A DNA stretch of 60,044 nucleotides from Gammaproteobacteria bacterium (GCA_029882395.1 JAOUKT010000013.1:1-60044); one strand, 5' to 3'. Counted from the stretch's first letter, positions 26,089-37,784 are shown. The notes: generated by a model from the letters alone, not told the origin. Program-made: numbers and translations.

Positions 26089-28056
26089 ATGTACGAACAA
26101 GTGTCACATTCCTTGCTAAATAACATACTCATCAAGTTAAATCCTGATATAGAGCAACAGGAACTGCGGCATTTTTATACGCGTCTGGGTGCCAATTTTT
26201 ATGCGATACATTCTCTTTTTAGTTTGTTATATGGTGACCGCGATGATTTTGAAGAACAAGCATTGCAACTTGTTGAGACCATGGCCAGGCAATACATCAA
26301 CCGTCCGGAAACACTAAAAGCCAAAGATATTGAGCGAGAAAAAGACCACAACTGGTTTCTAAATCAGAAATGGGTGGGCATGGCACTCTATACAGACGGC
26401 TTCGCAGACAATCTGTCAGGGCTTAAAGACAAACTTTTTTATTTTCAGGAACTCGGCATCAATATGATCCACATTATGCCAATCCTGCAGTGTCCGGATG
26501 GTAAAAGTGATGGCGGTTATGCCATCAGTGATTTCAGAAAAGTGGATTCCCGCATTGGTACGAATGATGATTTAACTGACTTAAGTGAGGCCTTACAAAA
26601 GCGCGATATATTGCTAACGCTGGATGTGGTTGTTAACCATACTTCAAATGAACATGAATGGGCGGCCCGCGCCCGCCAGGGTGAAAAGAAATATCAGGAT
26701 TATTTTTACCTGTTTGATAACCGCGAAATACCGGATATGTTTGAAGAAACCATGCCGGAAATTTTTCCGGAAACAGCGCCTGGTAATTTCACCTGGGATG
26801 CCGAAATGAACAAATGGGTGATGACGGTGTTTAATGATTACCAGTGGGATCTCAATTACAGTAATCCGGCCGTGTTCATTGAAATGCTCGATATTATTTT
26901 ATTCTGGAGCAATAAAGGTGCCGATATTATACGGCTTGATGCCGTGGCTTTTTTATGGAAAAAAATTGGCAGTGCCTGCCAAAACGAACGTGAAGCGCAT
27001 CTTATTTTACAATTAATGAAGGACTGCTGTCAGGTGACGGCGCCGGGTGTGTTATTCATTGCCGAGGCCATTGTTGCACCGGTAGAAATCATAAAATATT
27101 TTGGTGAAGACGCGATCAATGCCAAAGAATGTGAAATAGCCTATAACGCCACATTAATGGCTTTACTCTGGGATGCCGTGGCCACCAAAAATGCAAAGCT
27201 ATTATACCAGGGGCTAAGGAGCCTGCCCGACAAACTCGAACGAGCCACCTGGCTGAACTATATCCGCTGCCATGATGATATCGGTCTGGGTTTTGATGAT
27301 GCCGATATCCGGGCGGTAGATTATGAGCCAAAAGAGCACCGCAAGTTTCTGATCAATTATTATACCGGTAACTTCAGCGATTCAGATGCCAGAGGCTTTC
27401 CTTTTGGTGCCAATCTAAAAACAGGCGATGCCAGAATATCCGGTTCACTGGCTTCACTTGTTGGCCTTGAAACCGCTCAGGAATCAGCAGACCCGGCGCG
27501 CATTATCAATGCAACTCAACACATTCTGCTGTTGCACAGCCTGATCCTTTCATTCGGTGGTATACCTTTGCTGTATTATGGGGATGAAATAGGCACCCTG
27601 AATGATTGCAGCTTCCTCGAAGACGAGCACAAAGCACACGACAGTCGATGGACGCATCGCCCTAACTTTGACTGGGTAAACGCAGAACAGAGAAATCATC
27701 CGGGTACCATCCAGTATCAACTGTTTAATGCCATTAAAAAAATGATCGCCGTACGAAAAGAGATACCGGCTTTTGCCGATTTTAATAATCGCGAATTAAT
27801 ACACGTAGATAACCCGCACCTGTTCGTTTTCTCCCGCTTTAATCTGACACGGACAGCAGGAGGCGTATTGGTAGTCGTGAATTTTGATGCAAATCCGCAG
27901 TATCTTGATCTCAATAACCCGAATATCAAAGCAGTGCTGTCCCATGGCCATATCAGTGATCTGGTATCCGGCGACATACCGGCAATGTTTAAAGAACAGC
28001 TGGTCATACCGGCCTATCATTTTTACTGGCTGACAGATCAACAGCGAATGAGTTAA
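26089..28056 (+). CDS. ams: Amylosucrase (GH13, sucrose:glucan glucosyltransferase)
   Basis: A 655-aa protein with the family's all-helical N-terminal region (about 1-85), then a GH13 barrel (PILQCPDGKSDGGYAISDF, LDVVVNHTSNEHEWA). The nucleophile is Asp284 (IIRLDAVAF) and the acid Glu326 (FIAEAIV), nearly the same numbering as Neisseria polysaccharea amylosucrase; RCHDDIGLGF carries the third carboxylate. It transfers glucose from sucrose to alpha-glucan and frees fructose, with no nucleotide sugar needed. A sucrose hydrolase of the same subfamily cannot be fully excluded. It is the last gene of the sucrose operon and AGGG precedes the start. Confidence 0.93.
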   Translation: MYEQVSHSLLNNILIKLNPDIEQQELRHFYTRLGANFYAIHSLFSLLYGDRDDFEEQALQLVETMARQYINRPETLKAKDIEREKDHNWFLNQKWVGMALYTDGFADNLSGLKDKLFYFQELGINMIHIMPILQCPDGKSDGGYAISDFRKVDSRIGTNDDLTDLSEALQKRDILLTLDVVVNHTSNEHEWAARARQGEKKYQDYFYLFDNREIPDMFEETMPEIFPETAPGNFTWDAEMNKWVMTVFNDYQWDLNYSNPAVFIEMLDIILFWSNKGADIIRLDAVAFLWKKIGSACQNEREAHLILQLMKDCCQVTAPGVLFIAEAIVAPVEIIKYFGEDAINAKECEIAYNATLMALLWDAVATKNAKLLYQGLRSLPDKLERATWLNYIRCHDDIGLGFDDADIRAVDYEPKEHRKFLINYYTGNFSDSDARGFPFGANLKTGDARISGSLASLVGLETAQESADPARIINATQHILLLHSLILSFGGIPLLYYGDEIGTLNDCSFLEDEHKAHDSRWTHRPNFDWVNAEQRNHPGTIQYQLFNAIKKMIAVRKEIPAFADFNNRELIHVDNPHLFVFSRFNLTRTAGGVLVVVNFDANPQYLDLNNPNIKAVLSHGHISDLVSGDIPAMFKEQLVIPAYHFYWLTDQQRMS

Positions 28057-28167
28057 TCTTGAAAGAAACCGGGCGTTTCTATCTTTAGGTAAAAAGGCGT
28101 ATTCAAACATTTAACGAGCAGCAGCTCTTGATGAGCCGCAGCCGTGTTTCTATTAGGGGTAAAAAAT

Positions 28168-30108
<1,941 letters not shown>

Positions 30109-31776
30109 ATGTCTAAACTGACAAAATTAACATCATGGTCTGCTTTAGAAAAACACTTTGATGATATCAAGGCGCTGCATATGCGTGATATGTTTGAAAA
30201 GGATAGCGGCCGATTTGATAAGTTTTCAATTCAGTTAAATGATATTTTATATGACTATTCTAAAAACAGAATTGATGATCAAACGATACGCTTATTGCTT
30301 GATCTGGCAGAAGAGGCGGGATTAACAGTACAGATTGAAAAAATGTTCAGCGGTGAGGCCATCAATCACACTGAGCAGCGTGCTGTATTACATACAGCGC
30401 TGAGAGACCGCTCGACAGAGCCCCTGATCGTCAATGGTCAGGATATACGAGCGGAAATAAAACAAGAGCGTCAACGCGTGATGCAGCTGGCAGAGCAGAT
30501 ACGAACCAGAAAATGGAGGGGGGTTACTAACCAGGCCATCACTGACGTGGTTAATATTGGCATAGGCGGTTCTCACCTTGGACCACTGATGGTGACTGAA
30601 GCGCTGAGGCCGCATTCATTGCATGATATTAATGTTCACTTTGTATCGAATATAGATGAAAACCATATCAACGATACACTTGAATATTTAAACCCTGAAA
30701 CGACCTTTTTCATTATCGCCTCTAAAACCTTCACCACACAGGATACGATGGTTAACGCCGAATCAGCCCGCCAGTGGTATATCAACAAACTCGGCAGTGA
30801 TGAACATATAGAGCGTCACTTTTGTGCGGTGACTTCAAATGTCGGGCTGGCAACCGAGTTTGGTGTGGCGGGACCGAACATATTCAAAATGTGGGACTGG
30901 GTCGGTGGCCGTTATTCGCTGTGGTCAGCCATCGGTCTGTCCAGTGTGATAATGATCGGCTCTGATCAGTTCGAGGAATTACTAAACGGGGCTTATGAAG
31001 TCGATCAGCATTTTAGCAGTGCGCCGCTGGCTGAAAATATACCGGTGATAATGGCGTTACTCGGGCTCTGGTATAACAATTTTTTTGACGCTCAAAGTAT
31101 GGCAGTGTTGCCCTACGACCAGCACCTGCACCGGTTTCCTTCTTATTTACAGCAGGCTGATATGGAAAGTAACGGCAAGTCTGTGGACAATCAGGCTCAG
31201 CAGGTCGATTATACGACCGGGCCGGTTATTTTTGGTGAAATCGGCATTGCGGCTCAGCATGCCTTCTTCCAGCTTTTGCACCAGGGTACAAAACTGGTGC
31301 CGGCTGATATCCTTGCGCCGGTGTACAACTTTCGTTGTATCGCACGACATCACCGTGCGCTGATGTCGAATGTATTTGCACAAACAGAAGCATTAATGCG
31401 TGGCAAAACGCAGCAACAGGTTTATGATGAATTAAAACGTGAAGGCATGAGTGAAGAAAAAATAAAGCAGCTGATGCCGTATAAAGTTTTCCCGGGAAAT
31501 CGTCCCACCAGCACAATTTTATTTGATACTTTGAACCCTAAAACACTGGGTTCGATCATTGCGTTATACGAACACAAGATATTTGTGCAGGGTGTCATCT
31601 GGAACATCAACTCGTTCGATCAGTGGGGAGTCGAACTTGGCAAGCAGCTGGCAAAAAACATATTGCATGAGCTGGATGACAATGAATGTGTCGCTTCTCA
31701 TGACAGTTCAACAAATGGATTAATTAATCACTACAAGACGCGAAGACCAATAAAAAAAGAAGATAAAAGGATGTAA
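30109..31776 (+). CDS. pgi: Glucose-6-phosphate isomerase
   Basis: A 555-aa protein with a near-consensus AAGGAGG site. The sugar-phosphate-binding GIGGSHLGP, SKTFTTQDT, VGGRYSLWS and MESNGKS segments are those of the classical Pgi (about 549 aa). It interconverts glucose-6-phosphate and fructose-6-phosphate, linking the phosphoglucomutase and fructokinase products with sucrose synthesis. The glucokinase gene follows after 4 nt, so the pair is an operon. Intact. Confidence 0.96.
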   Translation: MSKLTKLTSWSALEKHFDDIKALHMRDMFEKDSGRFDKFSIQLNDILYDYSKNRIDDQTIRLLLDLAEEAGLTVQIEKMFSGEAINHTEQRAVLHTALRDRSTEPLIVNGQDIRAEIKQERQRVMQLAEQIRTRKWRGVTNQAITDVVNIGIGGSHLGPLMVTEALRPHSLHDINVHFVSNIDENHINDTLEYLNPETTFFIIASKTFTTQDTMVNAESARQWYINKLGSDEHIERHFCAVTSNVGLATEFGVAGPNIFKMWDWVGGRYSLWSAIGLSSVIMIGSDQFEELLNGAYEVDQHFSSAPLAENIPVIMALLGLWYNNFFDAQSMAVLPYDQHLHRFPSYLQQADMESNGKSVDNQAQQVDYTTGPVIFGEIGIAAQHAFFQLLHQGTKLVPADILAPVYNFRCIARHHRALMSNVFAQTEALMRGKTQQQVYDELKREGMSEEKIKQLMPYKVFPGNRPTSTILFDTLNPKTLGSIIALYEHKIFVQGVIWNINSFDQWGVELGKQLAKNILHELDDNECVASHDSSTNGLINHYKTRRPIKKEDKRM

Positions 31777-31780
31777 CGAT

Positions 31781-32767
31781 ATGTACCGGCTGGCGGCTGA
31801 TATTGGTGGTACCAATACACGACTGATATATGCTGTATTAAATGGCAGTGAGCAGACTGTGATTGCAGAGGCCGATTACATCAGCGCTGATTTTTTATCA
31901 TTTGATCAGCTTTTAGAGCGGTTTATTAGCGACAAGTCAATTCATCAGCCAGTTGACACGGCCTGTTTTGCTGTTGCCGGACCTGTAAAATCTGATGTGG
32001 TTGCCGTTACTAATTTGCCCTGGACACTGTCTGCGGCACATTTGAAAGCGAAATTTTCAATAAAAAAAGTAAAACTGATCAATGATTTTGCTGCAGTTGC
32101 CTATGGCATACCGCAGTTAAAAGACAAAGAGCTAGTTATATTGCAGCAAGGCTCAGGACAGCAATTAATGCCTGGTGACAACAATGCCGTTATTATCGGT
32201 GCAGGAACTGGCTTGGGAGCGTGTTATCTTGTGCAGCAGCAAGGCAATTATATTACTTATCCCAGTGAAGCGGGGCAGGCAAGTTTCTCTCCCCAAAACC
32301 GGCAGCAAGCAGATATTTTAAACTGGTTATGGCAGCGTCAGGCTTATGTTAGCCTTGAGAGCTTGCTCTCTGGCAAGGGCATGGTGACAATCTATCGGTA
32401 TCTTAAAACAGTCGAGAAGATGAAAGAAGATAGCGCTGTGCAGCAACAAATGCTTTTAAATGATGCCGCTAAGGTGATAACAGAAAATGCCATCAACAAT
32501 AACTGCCGGTTGTGTCAAAAAACAGTAGAAATATTTATCCAGATTTATGGTTCTGCGGCCAGTAATATCCTGTTGCATCATTACCCGGTTTCACAATTGT
32601 ACATCGCTGGCGGTATTGCCAATAAAATCAAAAGCCTAATCAGCAATGGACAGTTTATTGATGCCTTTAATCATAAAGGCATCATGCAAAAAAATATGCA
32701 GGCGGTTACGGTGAAACTGGTTTGTCAGGAAAGAATCGGCCTTTATGGTGCGTTATCTCAGTGTTAA
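31781..32767 (+). CDS. glk: Glucokinase
   Basis: A 328-aa protein of the bacterial Glk family rather than ROK. An N-terminal ATP-binding ADIGGTNTRL, the catalytic region LINDFAAVAYG, GAGTGLGACYL, the sugar site SEAGQASFSP, and SLESLLSGKGM define it. AAGGA precedes the ATG. It phosphorylates glucose set free from glucan or from sucrose hydrolysis. It is tightly linked to pgi and placed next to the storage-sugar genes. Confidence 0.94.
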   Translation: MYRLAADIGGTNTRLIYAVLNGSEQTVIAEADYISADFLSFDQLLERFISDKSIHQPVDTACFAVAGPVKSDVVAVTNLPWTLSAAHLKAKFSIKKVKLINDFAAVAYGIPQLKDKELVILQQGSGQQLMPGDNNAVIIGAGTGLGACYLVQQQGNYITYPSEAGQASFSPQNRQQADILNWLWQRQAYVSLESLLSGKGMVTIYRYLKTVEKMKEDSAVQQQMLLNDAAKVITENAINNNCRLCQKTVEIFIQIYGSAASNILLHHYPVSQLYIAGGIANKIKSLISNGQFIDAFNHKGIMQKNMQAVTVKLVCQERIGLYGALSQC

Positions 32768-32820
32768 TGCAGCCGAGCCGCCTGTACTTTTTATAGCCGT
32801 AAATTGATGGCGATGGGCTG

Positions 32821-34437
32821 CTATGTTGTTTGCTCAGTATTCATAATGACTTTTTCACGCACATGATTAGCAAAGCCTGCACCGGCTTCTCCGTAAATAT
32901 TAAAGGCGGCATCCAGTCCGGCCGCTTTTAGCATTTCAACCTGGTCATCAAATTTTGCGGTTGCTGCAACGCTGCCATTAAAGCCTGTTGTTTTGAGCAG
33001 GTTGTAGGCAAAAAGATTATCTTCTGGCTTTGGCATATCCAGCAAAATGACTTTTAACTGGCTGCAGTTAAGGTTATCCCAAAATTCCGGATCAGTGGCG
33101 TCGCCCTGTATCACATTTCTGCCTTGCTGACGGTGTTGTTCCAGTATGATCTCGTCATTATCAATGCCTAAAACAACATCGCCATAATGGAAACGCATCG
33201 TGTCATAAGCCGAGGTACCGATTCTGCCCATACCGAAGATGACAATTTCTGAGTCTCCGGTGGTTAAAAGCTGTTCACTGCTTTTGCGCTGGCTTCTCTG
33301 AAAACGGATAAGTATGTCGTCGAATCGTATATACAATTGATGCGATAGAATATTAAGCGGAGAAGAAATAATAAATGTCAGTGACATGGCAACAGCAACT
33401 ACCCCCAGCCATTCACTGCTTAGCCAGCCACTGCTGTAACCAATAGCGCTGACAATTAGTCCAAATTCACTGTAGTTGGCCAGGCTTAAGCTGGTGAGGA
33501 ATGAGGTTCGGGCACGAAGCCTGAACATGCTCAGTAACCAGTAAAAAAGAACAACCTTAACCGGCATGATGAGCAGTAACAGTAACGCAATCCAGATAAC
33601 GTCCAGGCTGATGGTGGCTGAGAGTCCTATACTGAGAAAGAAACCGATTAAAAATAAATCTTTAAAGGCAAGTAAGGAGGCTGCCATTTCTGATGAGCGT
33701 TCTTTGCGCGCCAGAATCATGCCCATGACTAATGCACCTAAATCGGCTTTCAGGTTAACCAGTTCGAAAAGACTCGCACCGCCCATCGCCAGTATAAAAC
33801 CGGCAATAACCAGCAACTCACCGCGACCAACGTGTTTCATCATTTTTAATATCACAGGCCGGCTGGCTATTAAAGCAAGCAACACGACTATGGCCCAGGG
33901 TGAAGGGATTTTACCGCTTGATACGGTTAGAAATATAACCGCAAATATATCCTGCATGATGAGTATGCCGATAGCTATGCGGCCATGGTTAGCTTTCAGT
34001 TCACCTTTTCCTTCAAGCACCTTAACGGCAAAGACGGTGCTTGAAAAACTCAATGCAAAGGCCAGCAATATGGCGGTCTCGAAATTGATATCACGCAGCA
34101 TGGGTATGCTGATGAAACTGATTAGTGAAATAAAACCGCCAAATAAGACGATTATAATCAGCATGTGCAGACTCGAGGTGCCCCAGATGTCTGCTCTGGT
34201 CAGGCTACGAAGGTCGAGCTTCAGTCCTATAGTGAAAAGCAATAAGGTAATGCCTAAATCGGCAAAGGTATTGAGACCGGCTATGGTTTCGATGCCAAGA
34301 GCTTTCATGACAAAGCCGGATATCAAAAAACCAACCAGTGGTGGCAGCCCTGTAAGCTTTGCAAGAAAGCCAAAACCAAAGATCAAAGCGATCATTGCCG
34401 TTGAGGTATGATTGATGGCAAGCCAGGTAGAATCCAA
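32821..34437 (-). CDS. Kef-type (CPA2) cation/proton antiporter with RCK domain
   Basis: A 538-aa protein. Residues about 10-375 hold 11-12 membrane spans of the CPA2/Na-H exchanger fold (FLAKLTGLPPLVGFLISGFVMK, LLLFTIGLKLDLRSL, ALSFSSTVFAVKVLEG). A cytoplasmic linker and a TrkA-N/RCK nucleotide-binding domain follow (EIVIFGMGRIGTSAYDTM, VLGIDNDE, GDATDPEFW), ending near residue 525. The order resembles KefB/KefC or YbaL. It probably exports potassium or sodium in exchange for protons under nucleotide or redox control. It is next to the storage genes but likely a separate unit, converging with glk. Confidence 0.93.
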   Translation of the reverse strand: MDSTWLAINHTSTAMIALIFGFGFLAKLTGLPPLVGFLISGFVMKALGIETIAGLNTFADLGITLLLFTIGLKLDLRSLTRADIWGTSSLHMLIIIVLFGGFISLISFISIPMLRDINFETAILLAFALSFSSTVFAVKVLEGKGELKANHGRIAIGILIMQDIFAVIFLTVSSGKIPSPWAIVVLLALIASRPVILKMMKHVGRGELLVIAGFILAMGGASLFELVNLKADLGALVMGMILARKERSSEMAASLLAFKDLFLIGFFLSIGLSATISLDVIWIALLLLLIMPVKVVLFYWLLSMFRLRARTSFLTSLSLANYSEFGLIVSAIGYSSGWLSSEWLGVVAVAMSLTFIISSPLNILSHQLYIRFDDILIRFQRSQRKSSEQLLTTGDSEIVIFGMGRIGTSAYDTMRFHYGDVVLGIDNDEIILEQHRQQGRNVIQGDATDPEFWDNLNCSQLKVILLDMPKPEDNLFAYNLLKTTGFNGSVAATAKFDDQVEMLKAAGLDAAFNIYGEAGAGFANHVREKVIMNTEQTT

Positions 34438-34977
34438 TGCTGTTATCTCTTGTAGCAGGCTATTAAATAATATTAAACCTGTGTTATTAAGTTATTATCC
34501 AGATTTATAATATATCCAAATACTGTCTCGACAGATAGTTTTCTTTGGATTTATAAACTGTTTTTGGCTAAAAACAGGCTGATTTGTTGTTGTCGAGATA
34601 TTTTAGAAAAAATGATCTATATCATATTTGAAGTGGCTAACAATACCGTTATATAACTCTTCATCCCTGGTGCGTAGCTTGCTTTGCTTTGGCCGGGGAC
34701 GCCTTAGACGCTGATATAAGGCAGTCAGTGTAAAGATATAGTGATGCACGAAATAAAGCATTGCATCTTTTGGCAAAATGGAAGCTGTATCATCTTGTTT
34801 GCTTGCCAGAGGGCGGATTATTTATGCAAAAGCGTCTGTGAAATGAAAAGAATATAAATCCTGAGCTGTTCAATCACGGCAAATATAAAGCGCAGATGAT
34901 TGAGTAGTCGCCAGATGTGATAATTATCTGTAGTATTATTGCAATAAAAGAAAAAACATGTGAATGAGGGGGATACT
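34438..34977. other. AT-rich gap before the cupin-like gene
   Basis: About 540 bp with no gene. Weak structures include CTGTC-TC-GACAG near 34525 and GATGCA/TGCATC at 34743-34767 followed by four T residues. The latter could be a weak terminator of a short transcript; evidence is thin. Confidence 0.35.
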
Positions 34978-35805
34978 GTGGCACTAAAATCAAAAAAAAA
35001 GGCCGCAAAGATTAGCTTGATTGAACAAGCGGTTGTAAAGAGCGTACAGCTGATACGCTATGCAGTCAAAGCTAAAATCATCAATAAAAATAAACCAGTG
35101 ATGACCACCAATGGTCTGGTTGCCTTTGTTGATAAAGGCGTGACTAACTGGTCATTCGATGCTTCAAAAAAACAGGCTATCGTGCCAGTTAAAACAAAAA
35201 CACCTTTTGTTAGCGTTGTCGCCGACTGGCTAACAACCCAGCAGGCACTGGAAAATAATATTGAAGTTATTCACGGTAATGCTGCCAACAGTTTCGGAGG
35301 TCTTGGCGCATTACTGCTACCTGACAATTTCAAGATACCCACGGTGTTAGCCAGCCACGAAAATGTTGAACATTACGGCCTGAGGCTGATAACCACTAAC
35401 AGTGATTTTTCCATCTCATCACCTCAGTATGAAATTGCGATGATGCGTTATGAGTACTCAAAAGATTACAAAAAAGATTTTCTCATGCAACAATATGGTG
35501 GTGGCGGTATATTTGTAGAAACCCACAATTTCCCGCATATTCATATTCCGCTATCTGAACAGTGTGGGGGCTATATTGTCATTGGAAAACAGGTTGGCGT
35601 AAATACGTTTCACTTTACCGCTTTTCAGATACCCTACGGTTATGCACTTTATACACCATCAAATACCATTCATGGTGATGGCACGCTGGTCGGTGAATAC
35701 GCATTAACAGTTGCCGATTCAGCCTTTTGCCACGCTGACACTGTGTTAATGTATAATCGCAATACTCATACGATGAGTAAACAGGTGGTAGCCGACTGGA
35801 AATAG
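34978..35805 (+). CDS. Unknown protein with cupin-like metal-binding motifs
   Basis: 275 aa from GTG 34978, chosen because GAGGGGG lies about 6 nt upstream; an earlier in-frame GTG has no such site. It has a Lys-rich N-terminus and no signal peptide. The C-terminal half has HIHIPLSE (His187, His189, Glu194) followed by a GGYIVIG strand, then TPSNTIH (His232). This order mirrors the HxH...E and P-x4-H motifs of cupins, so a metal-binding beta-barrel (dioxygenase-, isomerase- or sensor-like) is likely. I do not recognise the family. It lies 59 nt upstream of a diguanylate cyclase gene on the same strand. Confidence 0.6.
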   Translation: MALKSKKKAAKISLIEQAVVKSVQLIRYAVKAKIINKNKPVMTTNGLVAFVDKGVTNWSFDASKKQAIVPVKTKTPFVSVVADWLTTQQALENNIEVIHGNAANSFGGLGALLLPDNFKIPTVLASHENVEHYGLRLITTNSDFSISSPQYEIAMMRYEYSKDYKKDFLMQQYGGGGIFVETHNFPHIHIPLSEQCGGYIVIGKQVGVNTFHFTAFQIPYGYALYTPSNTIHGDGTLVGEYALTVADSAFCHADTVLMYNRNTHTMSKQVVADWK

Positions 35806-35822
35806 TCACTAAAATAACAACA

Positions 35823-35839
35823 AATGATTTCAAATCATT
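35823..35839. repeat. 17-nt inverted repeat upstream of the diguanylate cyclase
   Basis: AATGATTT-C-AAATCATT, a perfect 8-bp inverted repeat with one spacer base. It ends 25 nt before the cyclase start. It may be an operator or a weak attenuating structure. Confidence 0.4.
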
Positions 35840-35864
35840 AAATTAAATATTGGATCATTTAGTA

Positions 35865-36785
35865 ATGAATAAACAGCCGACAAAAGATGTCTACCAGACT
35901 CTGCTGGAATCGACCAGGGCAATCCCATGGTCGATTGACTGGGAAAGCAAACAGTTTGAATATATAGGCCCGCAAATAGAAGAGCTGCTGGGATGGACAG
36001 CCGAAAGCTGGGCAACAGCTCAGGAATGGATTGACAGAATTCACCCGGATTACAAAGAAGAAATAACAAATTACTGCATTACTCAGTCTGAAAGTGGTAT
36101 TGACCACGAGGCTGATTACCCGGCGCTGACAAAAGATGGTGGTTTTGTCTGGATACGCGACGTGGTGCATGTGGTCAGGCAGGATGGTGTCACTAAAAAA
36201 CTGATTGGTTTTATGTTTGATATTTCTGAACGTAAGCAGCTTGAAAATGACCTGCTGGCAGCCAATAAAAAACTGCAAGCCTATTCCTATCAGGACGGTT
36301 TGACAGGGCTGGCAAACCGTCGTTTGTATGACAAAACACTGGATGCAGAATGGGCGCGCGCATTACGTCATCAACAAGCAATGTCAATGATCCTGATCGA
36401 TATCGATTACTTCAAGAAATACAATGACTGTCATGGGCATTTACAGGGGGATGTTTGTCTGCAGGAAATTGCCAGGGCACTTGAAAATATCACCTCGCGA
36501 TCCAGTGACTTATGCGCACGTTATGGCGGTGAAGAATTTGTCTTTCTATTGCCCGATATACAACTGGAAAACGCCAAAGCGCTCGCTGAAAAAATACGCC
36601 TGAGCATCCTGGCACTCAAGATCCCGCATGGGGATTCGAAAATAAACGAATACGTCACCATCAGTGCAGGCGTCAGCAGCATGATACCGTCAAAGAACCA
36701 GAGCTCAACGGCTTTGTTTGATGCGGCTGATAAAAAACTCTATGAGGCAAAACAAAGAAACAGAAACTGTATCGCATGTGTTTAA
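35865..36785 (+). CDS. PAS-GGDEF diguanylate cyclase
   Basis: 306 aa from ATG 35865 (a TTG five codons earlier is possible). An N-terminal PAS domain of the PAS_3 type (RAIPWSIDWESKQFEYIGPQIEELLGW, then FVWIRDVVHVV) occupies about residues 12-130. The GGDEF domain follows (DGLTGLANRRLYD) with an active-site GGEEF at residues 221-225. It should therefore make cyclic di-GMP. No membrane span is present, so it is a cytoplasmic sensor-cyclase. The upstream cupin-like gene may supply or sense its signal. A strong bidirectional hairpin lies 160 nt downstream. Confidence 0.92.
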   Translation: MNKQPTKDVYQTLLESTRAIPWSIDWESKQFEYIGPQIEELLGWTAESWATAQEWIDRIHPDYKEEITNYCITQSESGIDHEADYPALTKDGGFVWIRDVVHVVRQDGVTKKLIGFMFDISERKQLENDLLAANKKLQAYSYQDGLTGLANRRLYDKTLDAEWARALRHQQAMSMILIDIDYFKKYNDCHGHLQGDVCLQEIARALENITSRSSDLCARYGGEEFVFLLPDIQLENAKALAEKIRLSILALKIPHGDSKINEYVTISAGVSSMIPSKNQSSTALFDAADKKLYEAKQRNRNCIACV

Positions 36786-36944
36786 ATACAGTACAACAAA
36801 TACTACAGCAGACAGATTACTCATATAGTGACCTGAGGCAATCAGTGTAATATGTTGGTTTTGTTATCCTTACAAAACAGAGCCGTACAATTAACAGATA
36901 GCTGAGCTTATGCTTAGAATACGGCTCATGGGTGGCGAATTTCG

Positions 36945-37000
36945 CAGACATTACATATAAAAAAACCGCAAATTAGCGGTTTTTTTATGTGTAATGTCTG
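36945..37000. terminator. Very long bidirectional terminator hairpin
   Basis: Two 25-nt arms (36945-36969 and 36976-37000) pair with a single G-T wobble around a 6-nt AAATTA loop. The stem core CCGC/GCGG is flanked by A7/T7, so it gives a proper intrinsic terminator on both strands. It separates the convergent cyclase and rhodanese genes. Confidence 0.9.
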
Positions 37001-37076
37001 ATGTCTGGTCAGGTATTGTGTGAGCAGGAAATCATTTTTCGGTTTCGGGGCCAGCAAAATATTTCAATAATAAGTT

Positions 37077-37784
37077 TTAGTCGATCTCCACTGTCAAACC
37101 AAGTGACTGCCAGGCCTGCATGCCGCCACGATAGTAGTATATTTTTTCTGCAGGGTAACCTAATGCTAGCAGGCCTTTAATGGCCCGTGGCGACTGACCG
37201 CACCAGAGACCATTGCACCATAGTAGAATATCTTTGGCGTTTTCAAAGTCCCATACACTGTTGGCAACATTTTTGTTAGTAAAAAAAGACAGCGCCGTGT
37301 CGAGTATAGAAGCGGAATCTGCCTGAGATTTTTTCCGTACACCCAGCTTGGACAGGGCGGAGCTGATCAGCATCGGGCTGGCATCTTCTTTAAAAGAGGT
37401 AAAAGGTATATTGATAGAGCCAGGTATTGTGCCTTTTTTATACCAGGAGGGTGTTCTGGCATCAATAATGATGCCGCTGGCATTATTGAGTTTGGTTTTG
37501 ATAAAATCGAGCAGTTCAAGTTCTGCAACAGTTGTGACCCCAGGCGCTACCTGCATCGGCTGTACACAAAAAGGAGGACAGTTTCTTGATGTCTTGGTGT
37601 ATGAGCCTGTGAGCACGTGGTTCTGATCCTGAATGCGCTGTATTGTAATCAACTTGTCATTATGCACCGTGTTGACGCTCGGCATACCCTTTGCAATATT
37701 AACATCCAGTGCCAAAACCTGAGTAGACAACGTAAGGCCTATTGTCGTTAAGCAAATTAAAAGGGAGAACCTGTTTTCTTTCAT
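37077..37784 (-). CDS. Secreted rhodanese-like protein with CNGLWCGQ loop
   Basis: 235 aa from the ATG with GAGGA 8 nt upstream; upstream in-frame codons extend into an unlikely polar leader. A signal peptide (about residues 6-24, ending VLA-LDV) shows it is exported. A short Cys pair (NCPPFCVQPM) precedes the rhodanese domain (about 90-230: GIIIDARTPSWYKKGTIPGSINIPF). The active loop CNGLWCGQS holds Cys190 and Cys195, longer than the usual six-residue loop. Ending YYRGGMQAWQSLGLTV is typical. It probably handles sulfane sulfur in the periplasm. The next gene upstream is 43 nt away and likely co-transcribed. Confidence 0.88.
   Translation of the reverse strand: MKENRFSLLICLTTIGLTLSTQVLALDVNIAKGMPSVNTVHNDKLITIQRIQDQNHVLTGSYTKTSRNCPPFCVQPMQVAPGVTTVAELELLDFIKTKLNNASGIIIDARTPSWYKKGTIPGSINIPFTSFKEDASPMLISSALSKLGVRKKSQADSASILDTALSFFTNKNVANSVWDFENAKDILLWCNGLWCGQSPRAIKGLLALGYPAEKIYYYRGGMQAWQSLGLTVEID

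Noticed and set aside
28064..28080. Small hairpin AGAAAC/GTTTCT after the amylosucrase gene as terminator
   Set aside because: Only six pairs and no T-run; too weak to call.
33566..34411. 281-codon open frame antisense to the Kef-type antiporter gene
   Set aside because: It is the complement of a strongly conserved transport gene, has a skewed Ser/Lys/Met composition and shows no family motif.
35859..36278. 139-codon frame antisense to the PAS-GGDEF gene
   Set aside because: Covered by a conserved PAS domain on the other strand; composition is unlike a protein.
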